From the NCBI RefSeq assembly GCF_000719705.1, contig NZ_JOHO01000002.1, positions 248,001 to 312,000 of the forward strand: a stretch of 64,000 nucleotides of DNA, read 5' to 3'. The position numbers were made by a program, and so were the translations under genes. Numbering within the stretch: the stretch's first letter is position 1; each line of letters starts with the position of its first letter. The notes under the pieces are model-generated. The model ran no database searches, was not told where the DNA came from, and saw nothing but the letters and a program-made list of their open reading frames with translations. Of this stretch, positions 51,372 through 59,968 are shown piece by piece. The DNA comes from Streptomyces sp. NRRL S-350. GTDB lineage: Bacteria > Actinomycetota > Actinomycetes > Streptomycetales > Streptomycetaceae.

Positions 51372-52199
51372 TCAGTCCTTGACGGCGCCGGCGGTGACGC
51401 CGGCGGCGACGTGGCGCTGGGCCAGGACCAGGATCAGCGCGGTGGGAATCGAGGCGACCACGGCGGTGGCCATGATGGCGTTCCACTGCTGGTTGTTGTT
51501 GCCGATGTAGTGGTAGATCCCCAGCGTGATCGGCTGGTGGGCGCCGCCGCCGTCCAAGGTGCCGGCGAAGACGAAGTCGGACCAGGACCAGAGGAACGCG
51601 AACAGCGAGACGGTGACGATCGCGTTGCGGCTCATCGGCAGGACGATCGACCAGAAGGTCCGCAGGTCGCCCGCGCCGTCGGTCCTGGCGGCCTGCAGCA
51701 GTTCGCTGGGGATGCCGCTCATGAACGCGGTGAAGATCAGCACGGCGAACGGGACGGCGATCGTCGAGTCGGCGATGATCAGGCCCGGTACCGACCGCAG
51801 CAGCCCGAACCTGAGGTAGATGGTGTAGAACCCCATCGCCATGATGATGCCGGGGATCATCTGCGCGACCAGCAGCACGAAGCCGAGGGCGCTGCCGCCT
51901 CGCGGGCGCAGCTTCGCCAGGGCGTAGCCGGCGGGGGCGGCGAGGGCCACGGTGAGCCCGACGGTGCCGAGGGCGATGACCAGGCTGGTGCCCAGGTAGG
52001 GGAGTTGCTGGTCCAGGACGGCCCGGTAGCCCTCGAGGGTGCCGTGGACGGGGAACCAGTCCGGTGGGGACTTGCGCATGTCCTGGTCGCGGGTGAAGGA
52101 CACGTTCAGCATCCAGTAGACCGGGAAGAGCATCAGCGCGGTGAGCAGGACGCCGGTCGCGGTCTTCCGCCGGGAGGTGGAGCTGTGCCGTGCGGTCAT
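51372..52199 (-). CDS. Sugar ABC transporter permease, MalG type
   Basis: A 275-residue inner-membrane subunit with six helices. The EAA loop reads ELLQAARTDGAGDLRTFWSIVLPMSRN. An early LMLFPVYWMLNVSF and the final AGVTAGAVKD are typical for this subunit. ATG 52199 overlaps the stop of the MalF-type gene (ATGA). The very long reverse open frame that continues upstream is shadow coding. Confidence 0.93.
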   Translation of the reverse strand: MTARHSSTSRRKTATGVLLTALMLFPVYWMLNVSFTRDQDMRKSPPDWFPVHGTLEGYRAVLDQQLPYLGTSLVIALGTVGLTVALAAPAGYALAKLRPRGGSALGFVLLVAQMIPGIIMAMGFYTIYLRFGLLRSVPGLIIADSTIAVPFAVLIFTAFMSGIPSELLQAARTDGAGDLRTFWSIVLPMSRNAIVTVSLFAFLWSWSDFVFAGTLDGGGAHQPITLGIYHYIGNNNQQWNAIMATAVVASIPTALILVLAQRHVAAGVTAGAVKD

Positions 52200-53200
52200 G
52201 AGGCCTGCTGCTTTCGCTGGACGCGGATGTACACCATGCCGAAGAACAGGGCGATCAGGACCAGCAGGTTTCCGACGGCGGCACCGTGCCCGAAGGCCGG
52301 CAGCGCGTTCCCGAAGCCGAGGCGGTAGGACCAGGTCGCCAGAGTGGTGGAGGAGCCGACCGGGCCGCCCCTGGTCATGATCCAGATGATGTCGAAGACC
52401 TTGAGGGTGTAGACCAGGCCGAGCAGCAGGGTGACCGCCGACACGGGCCGCAGCAGCGGGAAGGTGACGTGGCGGAAGCGTTGCCAGGCGTTCGCGCCGT
52501 CCAGGGCGGCGGCCTCGTGGAGGGAGGCCGGAATGCTCTGCAGACCGCTGTACAGGACCACCAGGTTGAACGGGATCCCGATCCAGATGTTCGCGATCAC
52601 CACCGATGCCAGGGCCCAGCTCGGGGAGGTCAGCCAGTCGACCGGGCCGATGCCCACCGCGTGCAGGACGGCGTTGACGACGCCGGAGTCGCTGTTGAGC
52701 ATCCACGACCAGGTGGAGGCGGACACGATCAGCGGCAGCAGCCAGGGCACCAGGAACAGGGCGCGGAGCGTGGCAGCGAGACGGAAGTGCCGGGTGAAGA
52801 AGACCGCGAGGGCCAGGCCGATCCCGTACTGCAGGAGCAGGCTGGCGGCGGTGAACACCACGGTGTGCACCAGCGCGGGCACGAACGTCGGGTCGTCCAG
52901 GACCACGCGGTAGTTCGTCAGTCCGGTGAAGGCGGCGTTGCCGTCCACGAACGAGCGCACCGTGTAGTCGCGCAGGCTCAGGTCGAGGTTGCGGTAGAGG
53001 GGGTAGGCGTAGAACACGCCGAGGTAGACCACCACCGGTGTGAGGAATCCCCAGGCGGCCCACTGCCGGGACCGGGGGCGGGACCTGGCGGGTGCGCGGC
53101 CGGCGCGGCCGCGGGACGGGACGGCGGTGACTGCCCCGTCCGGGTCTCCGTCCCCGTCGCGCCCGGAGCGGTTCTCCGGGGTCTGCGCTGTGTCGTTCAT
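52196..53200 (-). CDS. Sugar ABC transporter permease, MalF type
   Basis: A 334-residue inner-membrane subunit. The charged N-terminal region of about 45 residues precedes six helices. The EAA motif reads HEAAALDGANAWQRFRHVTFPLLRP, and IWIMTRGGPVGSSTT matches the MalF end. It starts 34 bases after the binding-protein gene, with the MalG gene overlapping its stop. Confidence 0.94.
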   Translation of the reverse strand: MNDTAQTPENRSGRDGDGDPDGAVTAVPSRGRAGRAPARSRPRSRQWAAWGFLTPVVVYLGVFYAYPLYRNLDLSLRDYTVRSFVDGNAAFTGLTNYRVVLDDPTFVPALVHTVVFTAASLLLQYGIGLALAVFFTRHFRLAATLRALFLVPWLLPLIVSASTWSWMLNSDSGVVNAVLHAVGIGPVDWLTSPSWALASVVIANIWIGIPFNLVVLYSGLQSIPASLHEAAALDGANAWQRFRHVTFPLLRPVSAVTLLLGLVYTLKVFDIIWIMTRGGPVGSSTTLATWSYRLGFGNALPAFGHGAAVGNLLVLIALFFGMVYIRVQRKQQAS

Positions 53201-53233
53201 CGGCGGGTCCTGTCGTCCTCGCGGCGGGTGGTG

Positions 53234-54490
53234 CTACTTGGCGGCGGCCGACTGCGCTGCGGACAGCGCGGCCTGCGGCGACTCGGAACCGGTCAGCGCG
53301 GCCTGGACCGCGGTCCACAACTGCTCGGAGATCGTGGGGTACCTGGTGCCCAGGTCGTCGCTGGTGCGGCCCTTGGCGGCCTTGACCGCGTCGATCCACG
53401 CCGTGAGGCCGGGGTCGGCGGCGGCCTGTTTGTCCTGCCCTGCGGGGGTGGGGGCGACGTAGGACAGCGTGGTGTCGGTGGCGTCGGAGTTGTCCGCGCT
53501 GGTCAGGCAGGACACCAGCCTGGTCGAGACGCCGTAGCGGGCCGTCTTCTTCTGGACCGGGACGGTGACGAACTCGCCGCCGGTCGGGGCGGGGGCGGTG
53601 CCACCGGTCATGCCGGGGACCGGGAGGACCCCGTACTCGAAGCCGGCCTTCTTCGCGTTGGCCAGCTGCCAGGTGCCGTTCTCCGCGAAGGCGAACTCCC
53701 CGGTGGCGAACTCCTGCCAGCTGGTGGTCTGCGTGTTGTTGATGACCGAGTGGGGGGCCAGGCCCTGCTTGACCCAGCCGGTCCACAGTGACAGCGCGGA
53801 AGCGGCCTGGGCGGAGTCCAGGTGCGTGAGCTGCGCACCGGATCCCCAGAACCACGGGAGGAACTGGAAGCTCCCCTCCTCGGTGCCGATGCCGGAGAAG
53901 GTGATGCCCTTCCTGCCCGCGGCCTTGACCTTCGTCAGCGCCGCGGTCAGCGACGCCCAGTCCCTGATCGAGGCGACGTCCACGCCGGCGGCCGTCAGGA
54001 CGGCCTTGTTGTAGTACAGCGCCAGGGTGTTCGCGCCGATCGGGGTGCCGAACGTCTCGCCGCCGCTCTGACCGGCCGCGAGCAGGTTGGGAGACACCGC
54101 CGAGGTGTCGACCTTGTTCTCCTTGGTCGAGGTGAGCACACCGGCCTGGGCGAGCGTGGAGACCACCGGGTTGTCGACGATCAGCACGTCCGGCGAGTTG
54201 CCCTGCTGCGCGGCGAGGAGTTCCTTGTTGGTCAGGTCGCTGGTGTCGAAGGCCGTCCGCTGGATCCGCACGCCGGCCTGGCTGCCGCAGGTGTCCAGCA
54301 GCTTGGCCCAGGCCGAGGCGCCGTCGAACTGGGGGTACGGATCCCAGACGGTGTAGGTCCCGCCGGCGGAGGCGCCTGCCCCGTCGGAATCGGCCGTCCC
54401 GGCCGAGGACGAGCAGGCGGTGCCGGCGGTGGCGAGGACGGCGGCGGCGAGCGAGGCGGCGGCGAGCCGCCGACCGGTGGAGCTGTTCAT
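53234..54490 (-). CDS. Extracellular sugar-binding lipoprotein of the ABC importer
   Basis: A 418-residue solute-binding protein. The lipoprotein signal (1-25, LAAAVLATAGTAC) ends in a lipobox Cys at about 26, followed by a flexible SSSAGTADSDGAG linker. The fold has SBP family 1 features (GGTYTVWDPYPQFDG, YYNKAVLTAAGVD, FAENGTWQLANAKKAGFEYGVLPVPG). It captures the sugar released by the secreted hydrolase. It is the first gene of the reverse operon, and LacI-type operators lie 85-111 bases upstream of its start. Confidence 0.93.
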   Translation of the reverse strand: MNSSTGRRLAAASLAAAVLATAGTACSSSAGTADSDGAGASAGGTYTVWDPYPQFDGASAWAKLLDTCGSQAGVRIQRTAFDTSDLTNKELLAAQQGNSPDVLIVDNPVVSTLAQAGVLTSTKENKVDTSAVSPNLLAAGQSGGETFGTPIGANTLALYYNKAVLTAAGVDVASIRDWASLTAALTKVKAAGRKGITFSGIGTEEGSFQFLPWFWGSGAQLTHLDSAQAASALSLWTGWVKQGLAPHSVINNTQTTSWQEFATGEFAFAENGTWQLANAKKAGFEYGVLPVPGMTGGTAPAPTGGEFVTVPVQKKTARYGVSTRLVSCLTSADNSDATDTTLSYVAPTPAGQDKQAAADPGLTAWIDAVKAAKGRTSDDLGTRYPTISEQLWTAVQAALTGSESPQAALSAAQSAAAK

Positions 54491-54574
54491 GGCACCGAAC
54501 CCTTCGGTCTTGCGGAAGGCACTGAGGGGGAGGCGGGGCGGTCAGGACGCCGTGCCTGCGTTACGGCCCGGTGT

Positions 54575-54601
54575 CGAATCGATTGCGCGAATCGGTTCGA
54601 C
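54575..54601. promoter_or_regulatory. LacI-type operators upstream of the ABC operon
   Basis: CGAATCGGTTCGAC lies at 54588-54601, with a variant CGAATCGATTGCGC immediately before it (54575-54588). The core CGAA-N4-TTCG has the central CG dinucleotide typical of LacI-family operators. The same 14-mer recurs at 54743, near the regulator gene. Confidence 0.75.
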
Positions 54602-54742
54602 AGGAACATAGGACTGGCACCTGAGGCCGTCAATAGCTCGGTGAAACCCCGTCACCATGCAGCCGGAGGCTGGAGTGCACGCCGGTCGCGGCAAGGCATG
54701 CGGCACGGCTTGCGACACGTGGCGAAGCGCACTACCGTCTAC

Positions 54743-54756
54743 CGAATCGGTTCGAC
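54743..54756. promoter_or_regulatory. LacI-type operator upstream of the lacI-like gene
   Basis: An exact copy of CGAATCGGTTCGAC, 63 bases before the regulator start. With the copies at 54575-54601 it can support looping and joint repression of both divergent transcripts. Confidence 0.75.
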
Positions 54757-54818
54757 TGTCAGCGCGACGGAAGTGCGCCACCAGCGAAACAGGCCACCCC
54801 ATCTCCATGAGGACAGCG

Positions 54819-55832
54819 ATGAACATCGGGGAGATCGCCAGCCGCGCGGGCGTCTCGCGGAGCACCGTCTCCTACGCGCTCAGCGGCAAGCGCTCGGTCT
54901 CGGACGCCACCCGCAGGCGCATCCAGGACGTCATCGACGAACTCGGCTACCGGCCCAATGCCGCCGCCCGCGCCCTCAAGGAGGGCCGGACCCGGACCAT
55001 CGGCCTGGTGATCCCGCCCGCCAGCAGGCGCCTGACCCACATGCAGCTGGGTTTCGTGGCCAGCGTCGTCGAGGCCGCAGCCCGCGCCGACCTGGACGTC
55101 CTGCTGTCCCCCTCCGGAGGCGACCACGACCGGTCGTTCGAACGCCTTCTCTCCGGAGGGCGCGTCGACGGGGTGATCCTCATGGAGATCCGCCTGGAGG
55201 ACTCCCGGGTCCGCAGGCTGCAGAACGCCACCTTGCCGTTCGTCGGCATCGGGCACACGGCCCGCGCCCACGAGATGTGCTGGATCGACGTCGACTACGC
55301 CACCGTGATCAACCAGTGCGTGCACCACCTCGCGGACCTGGGCCACACCCGGATCGCGCTGGTCAACCGCTCCGTCGAACTCATGGCGGCCGGCTACGGG
55401 CCGGGGCACCGGGCCCGTGACGGGTTCACCGCGGCGATCGCCCGGCGCGGCATCCACGGCATCGAACTGGAGTGCGGGGACGATGCGGCCGCCGGCCTGG
55501 AGTGCGCCACCCGGCTCCTGCGCGACCACCCCGACGTCACCGCGGTCGCGACCATCAACGAAGCCGCGCTCCCCGGCATCCAGCGGGGCCTGGAGGAGGC
55601 CGGCCTCGCGGTGCCCGGGGACTTCTCCATCACCGGCGTCGTCGGCCGCACCTGGGCCGAGGAGTTCCGCCCCCCGCTGACCGCCGCGGACGTGCCGGCC
55701 CAGGACATCGGCACCCAGGCGATGGACCTGCTGCTCGAACGCATGGCCGACCCGACGACCCCCTTCCGCAACATCCTGCTGACCCCGCCGGTCTCCCTGC
55801 GCGGCAGCACCGGCCCGGTGCGCTCCGCATAG
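54819..55832 (+). CDS. LacI-family transcriptional regulator
   Basis: A 337-residue repressor. The HTH and hinge (1-55) read MNIGEIASRAGVSRSTVSYALSG and end GYRPNAAARALK. A periplasmic-binding-like effector domain follows (about 60-330, FVGIGHTARAHEMCWIDVDYATVINQCVHHLADLGHTRIALV). It should sense the sugar imported by the divergent ABC system. ATG 54819 is preferred to the ATG at 54807 because GAGGAC precedes it by six bases and the HTH follows at once. Confidence 0.92.
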   Translation: MNIGEIASRAGVSRSTVSYALSGKRSVSDATRRRIQDVIDELGYRPNAAARALKEGRTRTIGLVIPPASRRLTHMQLGFVASVVEAAARADLDVLLSPSGGDHDRSFERLLSGGRVDGVILMEIRLEDSRVRRLQNATLPFVGIGHTARAHEMCWIDVDYATVINQCVHHLADLGHTRIALVNRSVELMAAGYGPGHRARDGFTAAIARRGIHGIELECGDDAAAGLECATRLLRDHPDVTAVATINEAALPGIQRGLEEAGLAVPGDFSITGVVGRTWAEEFRPPLTAADVPAQDIGTQAMDLLLERMADPTTPFRNILLTPPVSLRGSTGPVRSA

Positions 55833-55849
55833 GGCGAGCGGCCCCGCGG

Positions 55850-55876
55850 CGGTGCCGATCCGCGCGGACCGGGGCC
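55850..55876 (+). terminator. Hairpin after the lacI-like gene
   Basis: GGCCCCG and CGGGGCC pair 18 bases after the stop. The 270 bases that follow up to the repeat-protein gene contain an A-rich stretch (ACAAAAACCAG) close to the likely promoter and no coding region. Confidence 0.5.
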
Positions 55877-56146
55877 GCGTCCCCGCCCGTCGCGGGCGGT
55901 CACGAACCCCCGGAAGAGCCGTCCCCGATCGTCCCGTCGCCTGCCGGGCGACGGAGCCGTGGCGGCCCGGCAGGGACGAAGCCGCGGGGTCGGCCCTCGG
56001 CCGGGAACGCCGCCCGCGACACCCTGGCGCCGTCGGACGATCTCTGACACCATCTCAGCCGACGTGAACAAGCCGTGTGTCAACCGTTCACTCCGCCTGC
56101 ACAAAAACCAGTCGTAGAGCGTCGTCGAGAAGATCTGAGGCCTGCC

Positions 56147-56866
56147 ATGAAGACCTTACGGAACCACACCTCGCACCTGCTCACCGTCGTGCTGCTGCTC
56201 CTGGGCATGATGACCGCCGCGAGCGCGCAGGCGCAGGCGGCCCCGCAGCGGCTCACCGGCAGCACGACCATCTGCTCCAACTCGCCCATCCCGGCCGGGT
56301 GGGTCGTCACCAGCTCGTACAGCAGCTGGGGCTGCCCCGGCACCGGCGTCTCGTACACGATCACCGACACGACCGGGCAGACCAACCTCACCATCTGCTC
56401 GTTCTCCCCCAAGCCGGCCGGGTGGGTGGTCACCAGCTCGTACAGCAGCAGCAACTGCGCGGGCAGTGGCATCGCCTACGGGTTCCACAACGTCGCCAAC
56501 GACACCAACGTCGGTGCGTGCTCCATGACCCCGATCCCCGCCGGATGGGTGATCACCAGCTCGTACAGCAGCAGCAACTGCGCCGGCACCGGCGTCGCCT
56601 ACACGCTCCACAACGTCGCCAACGACACCAACGTCGGTGCGTGCTCCATGACCCCGATCCCCGCCGGATGGGTCGTCACCAGCTCGTACAGCAGCAGCAA
56701 CTGCGCCGGCACCGGCGTCGCCTACACCCTCTTCAAGATCACCACGCAGACCTCCGCCGTCGTGTGCTCCTTCTCGCCCCTCCCGGCGGGCTGGGTGGTC
56801 AGCAGCTACTACCAGAGCAGCAACTGCTACGGCAGCGGCGTCGCCTACTCCATCCGCAAGGCCTGA
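56147..56866 (+). CDS. Secreted protein of five exact 41-residue repeats
   Basis: A 239-residue exported protein. After a signal peptide (about 1-36, LLTVVLLLLGMMTAASAQAQA) it consists of five repeats with an exact period of 41 residues. Each has the pattern CSxxPxPAGWVVTSSYSS.C.G.GVAY, with one Cys at the start and one 20 residues on, so ten cysteines in total, probably one disulfide per unit. Units three and four are nearly identical at DNA level (123-base period), pointing to recent duplication. I do not recognise the family; a small beta-structured adhesive or lectin-like module is a guess. ATG 56147 follows TGAGGCCTG. Confidence 0.82.
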   Translation: MKTLRNHTSHLLTVVLLLLGMMTAASAQAQAAPQRLTGSTTICSNSPIPAGWVVTSSYSSWGCPGTGVSYTITDTTGQTNLTICSFSPKPAGWVVTSSYSSSNCAGSGIAYGFHNVANDTNVGACSMTPIPAGWVITSSYSSSNCAGTGVAYTLHNVANDTNVGACSMTPIPAGWVVTSSYSSSNCAGTGVAYTLFKITTQTSAVVCSFSPLPAGWVVSSYYQSSNCYGSGVAYSIRKA

Positions 56867-56936
56867 CCGGAACGCCTGCCGCCTCCGGGCGGCCCAGGCC
56901 CGCGAGGCGCCGGGGAGCATGAACGCAGGGCCTCTT

Positions 56937-56970
56937 GGCGGCCCGGGAGGGGAAGCCCTCCCGGGCCGCC
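56937..56970 (+). terminator. Terminator after the repeat-protein gene
   Basis: A perfect 15-base stem (GGCGGCCCGGGAGGG and complement) with a GAAG loop. The next 130 bases to the STAND gene hold no clear gene; a short reverse-strand coding-like fragment near 56990-57070 was not interpretable. Confidence 0.8.
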
Positions 56971-57102
56971 GGGAGGTCCTGTTGCGAGGATCATCCGGGT
57001 CCATGTCCCCGATGACGTAGTCGGTGCAGAGCCGCTTCGCGCCGCCGAAGGGCGGCTGATCGGAGCGGAGCGAGGCTGTCGCGGGGTGGGCCGGCTACAC
57101 CG

Positions 57103-59283
57103 TCATGGCCGCACGTCCTTCGCCCGGCCCTGCACGTATGCGAGGTTGTGCCGGGTGCTGACGGTATAGGGGTGGTCGGGGCCGAGCACCCGCACCAGGT
57201 CCGGCATCAGTTCGGTGAGCGCGGACGTGGCCCCGGCCACATCCCCCGTCTCGAGAAGCGAGAGGGCGAGGTTCTTCCGACTGATGAGGGTGTCGGGGTG
57301 GTCGGGGCCGAGCACCCGCAGCCGATCCCGCAACAGTTCGCCCATGGCGGCCACGGCCCCGGCCGCATCCCCCGCCTTCCCTTGCAGGTAGGCGAGGTTG
57401 CTCCGGGTGGTGAGGGTGTGGGGGTGGTCGGGGCCGAGCACCCGCAGCCGATCCCGCAACAGCTCGCCCATGGCGGCCGCGGCCCCCGCGGCGTCTCCCG
57501 CCGAGCTTTGCAGGTGGCCGAGCTCGTGTCGGCTGGTGAGGGTGTCGGGATGGTCCGGGCCGAACACCCGCAGACGATCCCGGTACACCTCGGCCATGGC
57601 GCTCGCAGCCCCAGCCGTATCCCCCGCCGCCCCCCGGAAGTGGGCGAGGTCGTGCCGGGCGAGGAGGGTGAGCGGGTTGGCCGCGCCACGCACCCGCACC
57701 AGGTCCGGCACCACTGCGGCGAGCCCGGTCACGGCCCCGGCCGCGTCCCCGGCATGGCCCGTCCACACGGCGAGGAGGTACCGGGCGGCGAGCGTGTCGG
57801 AGTGGTTCCGGCCCATGTGGTGGCGGATCGCTCGCGTGAGGTGGTCAAGGTAGTCGCGGGCGGCGGCGACTTGTCCGGCGTCGCCGAGGGAGCGTCCCAA
57901 CCGGTAGAGCACGTGGTGGGTGGTGGGCCGGTGCAGGGCGGCCCCTGCGTGGCCGGTGAGAGCGGCCGTGTTGGCGCGCAGCGCCTGGGCGAGGGCCGTA
58001 TCGGACTCGACCTCGGGCCAGCCGGCGAGCAGGGCGTCGCCAGCGGTGCGGGCGAGGCGGTAGCTCTGTCTGGGGTTGAGGGTGTCACGGACGGCGCGCT
58101 GGACGAGCTGGTGGACGCGCACTGCTTGGTGGGGGGCGTCGGGGTCGTGGGCGATGAGGCTGAGCCGGTGTAGCGCTCGCAGGGCGCCCACGGCTTGCTC
58201 GGCGGTCACGTTGGCGGAGCGGCGGCTCAACCAGCGCAGCGGGCGCGGCAGTCGCCCGCCGACGAGGTGGGTTCGGGCGGACGGGCCGGTCAGGACGGTG
58301 TCCGGGATGCCGTTCGGGTCCAGGAACGCGGCGAGCTGGAGCATGCGGCCGGCCAGGCCGGCGGGCTGCAGAGTGTCGGCGCGGTCGATGGAGAGGGTCC
58401 AGGCGGCTGCCGCGGTGTGGGTCTGGCCGTCGGGAAGGCGCTCGGGGCTCGCCGCGGCGAGGGTGCGGGTCCGGTCGGCCAACATCGTGCGGTAGGCGGC
58501 GCAGGACGTGCCGGCGTCGATCAGGTAGGCGGCGGCCTGGGACAGGGCCAGCGGCAGGTGCCCGAGGTCCCGGGCGAGGGCGGCGAGCTGCCCACCGTCC
58601 TCGCGGCGGCCGTGGACGGCCAGCGCCGCGGTGAGGTAGGCCAGCGATTCGGCCTCGGTGAACAGGCCGACCTCGATCAGCAGGCGCTCGTCGCCGGCGA
58701 GGGCGGCGTCCTTGCGGCGGGTGGTGACCAGGGTGCGGCCGTGCGGGCTGGCCGGCGGCCACCAGCCGCGCAGGTCGTCGGGGTCGGCGACGTCGTCCAG
58801 GACCACCAGCCACCGGCAGGGGCGCTCCTGCCGCTTGGGTTCCAGCCAGGCCAGGAACGCCCGTGCCGCCTCCGAGGGGTCTGCGCCCAGCACCTCGGCG
58901 CCGGCCTGCGCGTAGGCGGCGGCGACGGCGGCGGTGTCGGCTGCGGTGATCCACACCAGGACGTCCACGTCGCCGCCGAGCCAGGCGGTGCGGGCGTAGT
59001 CGGCGGCCAGTTGGGTCTTGCCGACCCCGCCCATCCCGGTCAGCACCCCGCCCGCCAGCGCCGCGCCGGCCGGCCTGACCACCGCGGTGCCGCCGTGGGC
59101 GAGCGCCTGCGCCAGGCGGGTCGCTTCGGCCCGGTCCTGGAAACTGCCCGCCTGCGGCGGGATCTGCCCGACCTGGTGCGGCCACGTTGCGGGCGTGCGC
59201 GCAGCGACGTGCTCGTGGTGGTGCTGGTGGAGTTCACGGATGGTTCCGGCGGCGACCGCGCCGTCGGTTGCGATGACGACCAT
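57103..59283 (-). CDS. STAND ATPase: short N-terminal motif, NB-ARC, TPR repeats
   Basis: A 726-residue NLR-like protein. A short N-terminal stretch (about 3-26, VIATDGAVAAGTIRELHQHHH) resembles the C-terminal motif of the neighbouring small protein. The NB-ARC NTPase follows: Walker A GMGGVGKT (83-90), Walker B LVVLDDV (159-165), TLVTTRRK, and GHLPLALSQAAAYL. A winged-helix region (about 290-400) leads to about six 42-residue kinesin-light-chain-type TPRs (about 470-726, LRVLGPDHPDTL). STAND proteins oligomerise on sensing a trigger and act in bacterial immunity or cell death. It lacks an effector domain of its own, so it likely signals to the upstream partner. The start is uncertain because no good ribosome site is seen. 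Confidence 0.85.
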   Translation of the reverse strand: MVVIATDGAVAAGTIRELHQHHHEHVAARTPATWPHQVGQIPPQAGSFQDRAEATRLAQALAHGGTAVVRPAGAALAGGVLTGMGGVGKTQLAADYARTAWLGGDVDVLVWITAADTAAVAAAYAQAGAEVLGADPSEAARAFLAWLEPKRQERPCRWLVVLDDVADPDDLRGWWPPASPHGRTLVTTRRKDAALAGDERLLIEVGLFTEAESLAYLTAALAVHGRREDGGQLAALARDLGHLPLALSQAAAYLIDAGTSCAAYRTMLADRTRTLAAASPERLPDGQTHTAAAAWTLSIDRADTLQPAGLAGRMLQLAAFLDPNGIPDTVLTGPSARTHLVGGRLPRPLRWLSRRSANVTAEQAVGALRALHRLSLIAHDPDAPHQAVRVHQLVQRAVRDTLNPRQSYRLARTAGDALLAGWPEVESDTALAQALRANTAALTGHAGAALHRPTTHHVLYRLGRSLGDAGQVAAARDYLDHLTRAIRHHMGRNHSDTLAARYLLAVWTGHAGDAAGAVTGLAAVVPDLVRVRGAANPLTLLARHDLAHFRGAAGDTAGAASAMAEVYRDRLRVFGPDHPDTLTSRHELGHLQSSAGDAAGAAAAMGELLRDRLRVLGPDHPHTLTTRSNLAYLQGKAGDAAGAVAAMGELLRDRLRVLGPDHPDTLISRKNLALSLLETGDVAGATSALTELMPDLVRVLGPDHPYTVSTRHNLAYVQGRAKDVRP

Positions 59284-59339
59284 CGGGCCGGGGTTCGGCG
59301 CACGGCCGGGGGGCGGCCCGGTAGGGGTGCCGGGTCCGC

Positions 59340-59810
59340 TCAGCTCTGGTGCGGGCCCGGCAGCGGAGGGTTTGGCGGCACCCCGATCGTCACCTCGCCC
59401 ATCTGCAGCGCGGCTGCCGATCCGCCCTCGGCGCGGATCTCCACGTTCCCGCCCACGGCCACGCCCTGACCGGACGCCGAGACCCCGCTGCCCGCAGCCT
59501 GCAACTGCCCGACCAGCTCCGTCAACGCACGCGCGAAGTCTCCGTCCCGCTCGGCCGCGTCCTCCAGGGAATCCACCAGTCGGCGCCGGGTGCGCTCGGA
59601 GAGTTCTCCCCGACCGGCTTCAGCCTCTTCCCCGGCTCGTTGCAGCGCCGGGTCCTGCCCCAGCTTCGTCGCGACCAGGTCGTGCAACCGGTCCATCCCG
59701 ACGTCCAGGGCCCGGTCCACCTCGCCGTCCGCCCGCCCCGCTGCCCGCTTTGCCTTGCGCACCAGCCAGGCGAACACGTACCCGACCGCGACCTCCACGC
59801 CCGGCACCAT
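59340..59810 (-). CDS. Small helical protein with C-terminal motif, partner of the STAND ATPase (Bell-like candidate)
   Basis: A 156-residue protein. Residues 1-22 are hydrophobic/amphipathic (VEVAVGYVFAWLVRKAKR). Residues 25-108 form a helical bundle (DRALDVGMDRLHDLV, TRRRLVDSLEDAAERDGDFARALTELVGQL). The end (about 118-143) is a Gly/Ala-rich beta-prone motif, IRAEGGSAAALQMGEVTIG, echoing the STAND N-terminus, before a Pro-rich tail. This is the architecture of Bell-domain effectors that receive an amyloid signal from a neighbouring NLR; that assignment is inference. ATG 59810 has GGAGGGG five bases upstream. It precedes the STAND gene by 56 bases on the same strand. Confidence 0.78.
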   Translation of the reverse strand: MVPGVEVAVGYVFAWLVRKAKRAAGRADGEVDRALDVGMDRLHDLVATKLGQDPALQRAGEEAEAGRGELSERTRRRLVDSLEDAAERDGDFARALTELVGQLQAAGSGVSASGQGVAVGGNVEIRAEGGSAAALQMGEVTIGVPPNPPLPGPHQS

Positions 59811-59968
59811 GACAACCCCTCCGAAATACCCGACCAACCCCCTGACCGTACGCGCTCACTGCCCGTCAACCGCCGCCGACGGCAGAACTGTTACCGACCA
59901 GTGCAACGCGTGGAAGGCTCGAAAGGGCGGGCGCGAGTCGTGTCGGCGACCAGGTCGGCCTCCTGGGT

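Noticed and set aside
56156..57004. Reverse frame opposite the 41-residue repeat gene
   Set aside because: Repetitive only because the forward gene is repetitive; the forward frame has signal peptide and ribosome site.
56990..57075. Short reverse coding-like fragment (KRLCTDYVIGDMDPDD)
   Set aside because: Looks protein-like but has no start, no continuation and no family I can name; could be a gene remnant.
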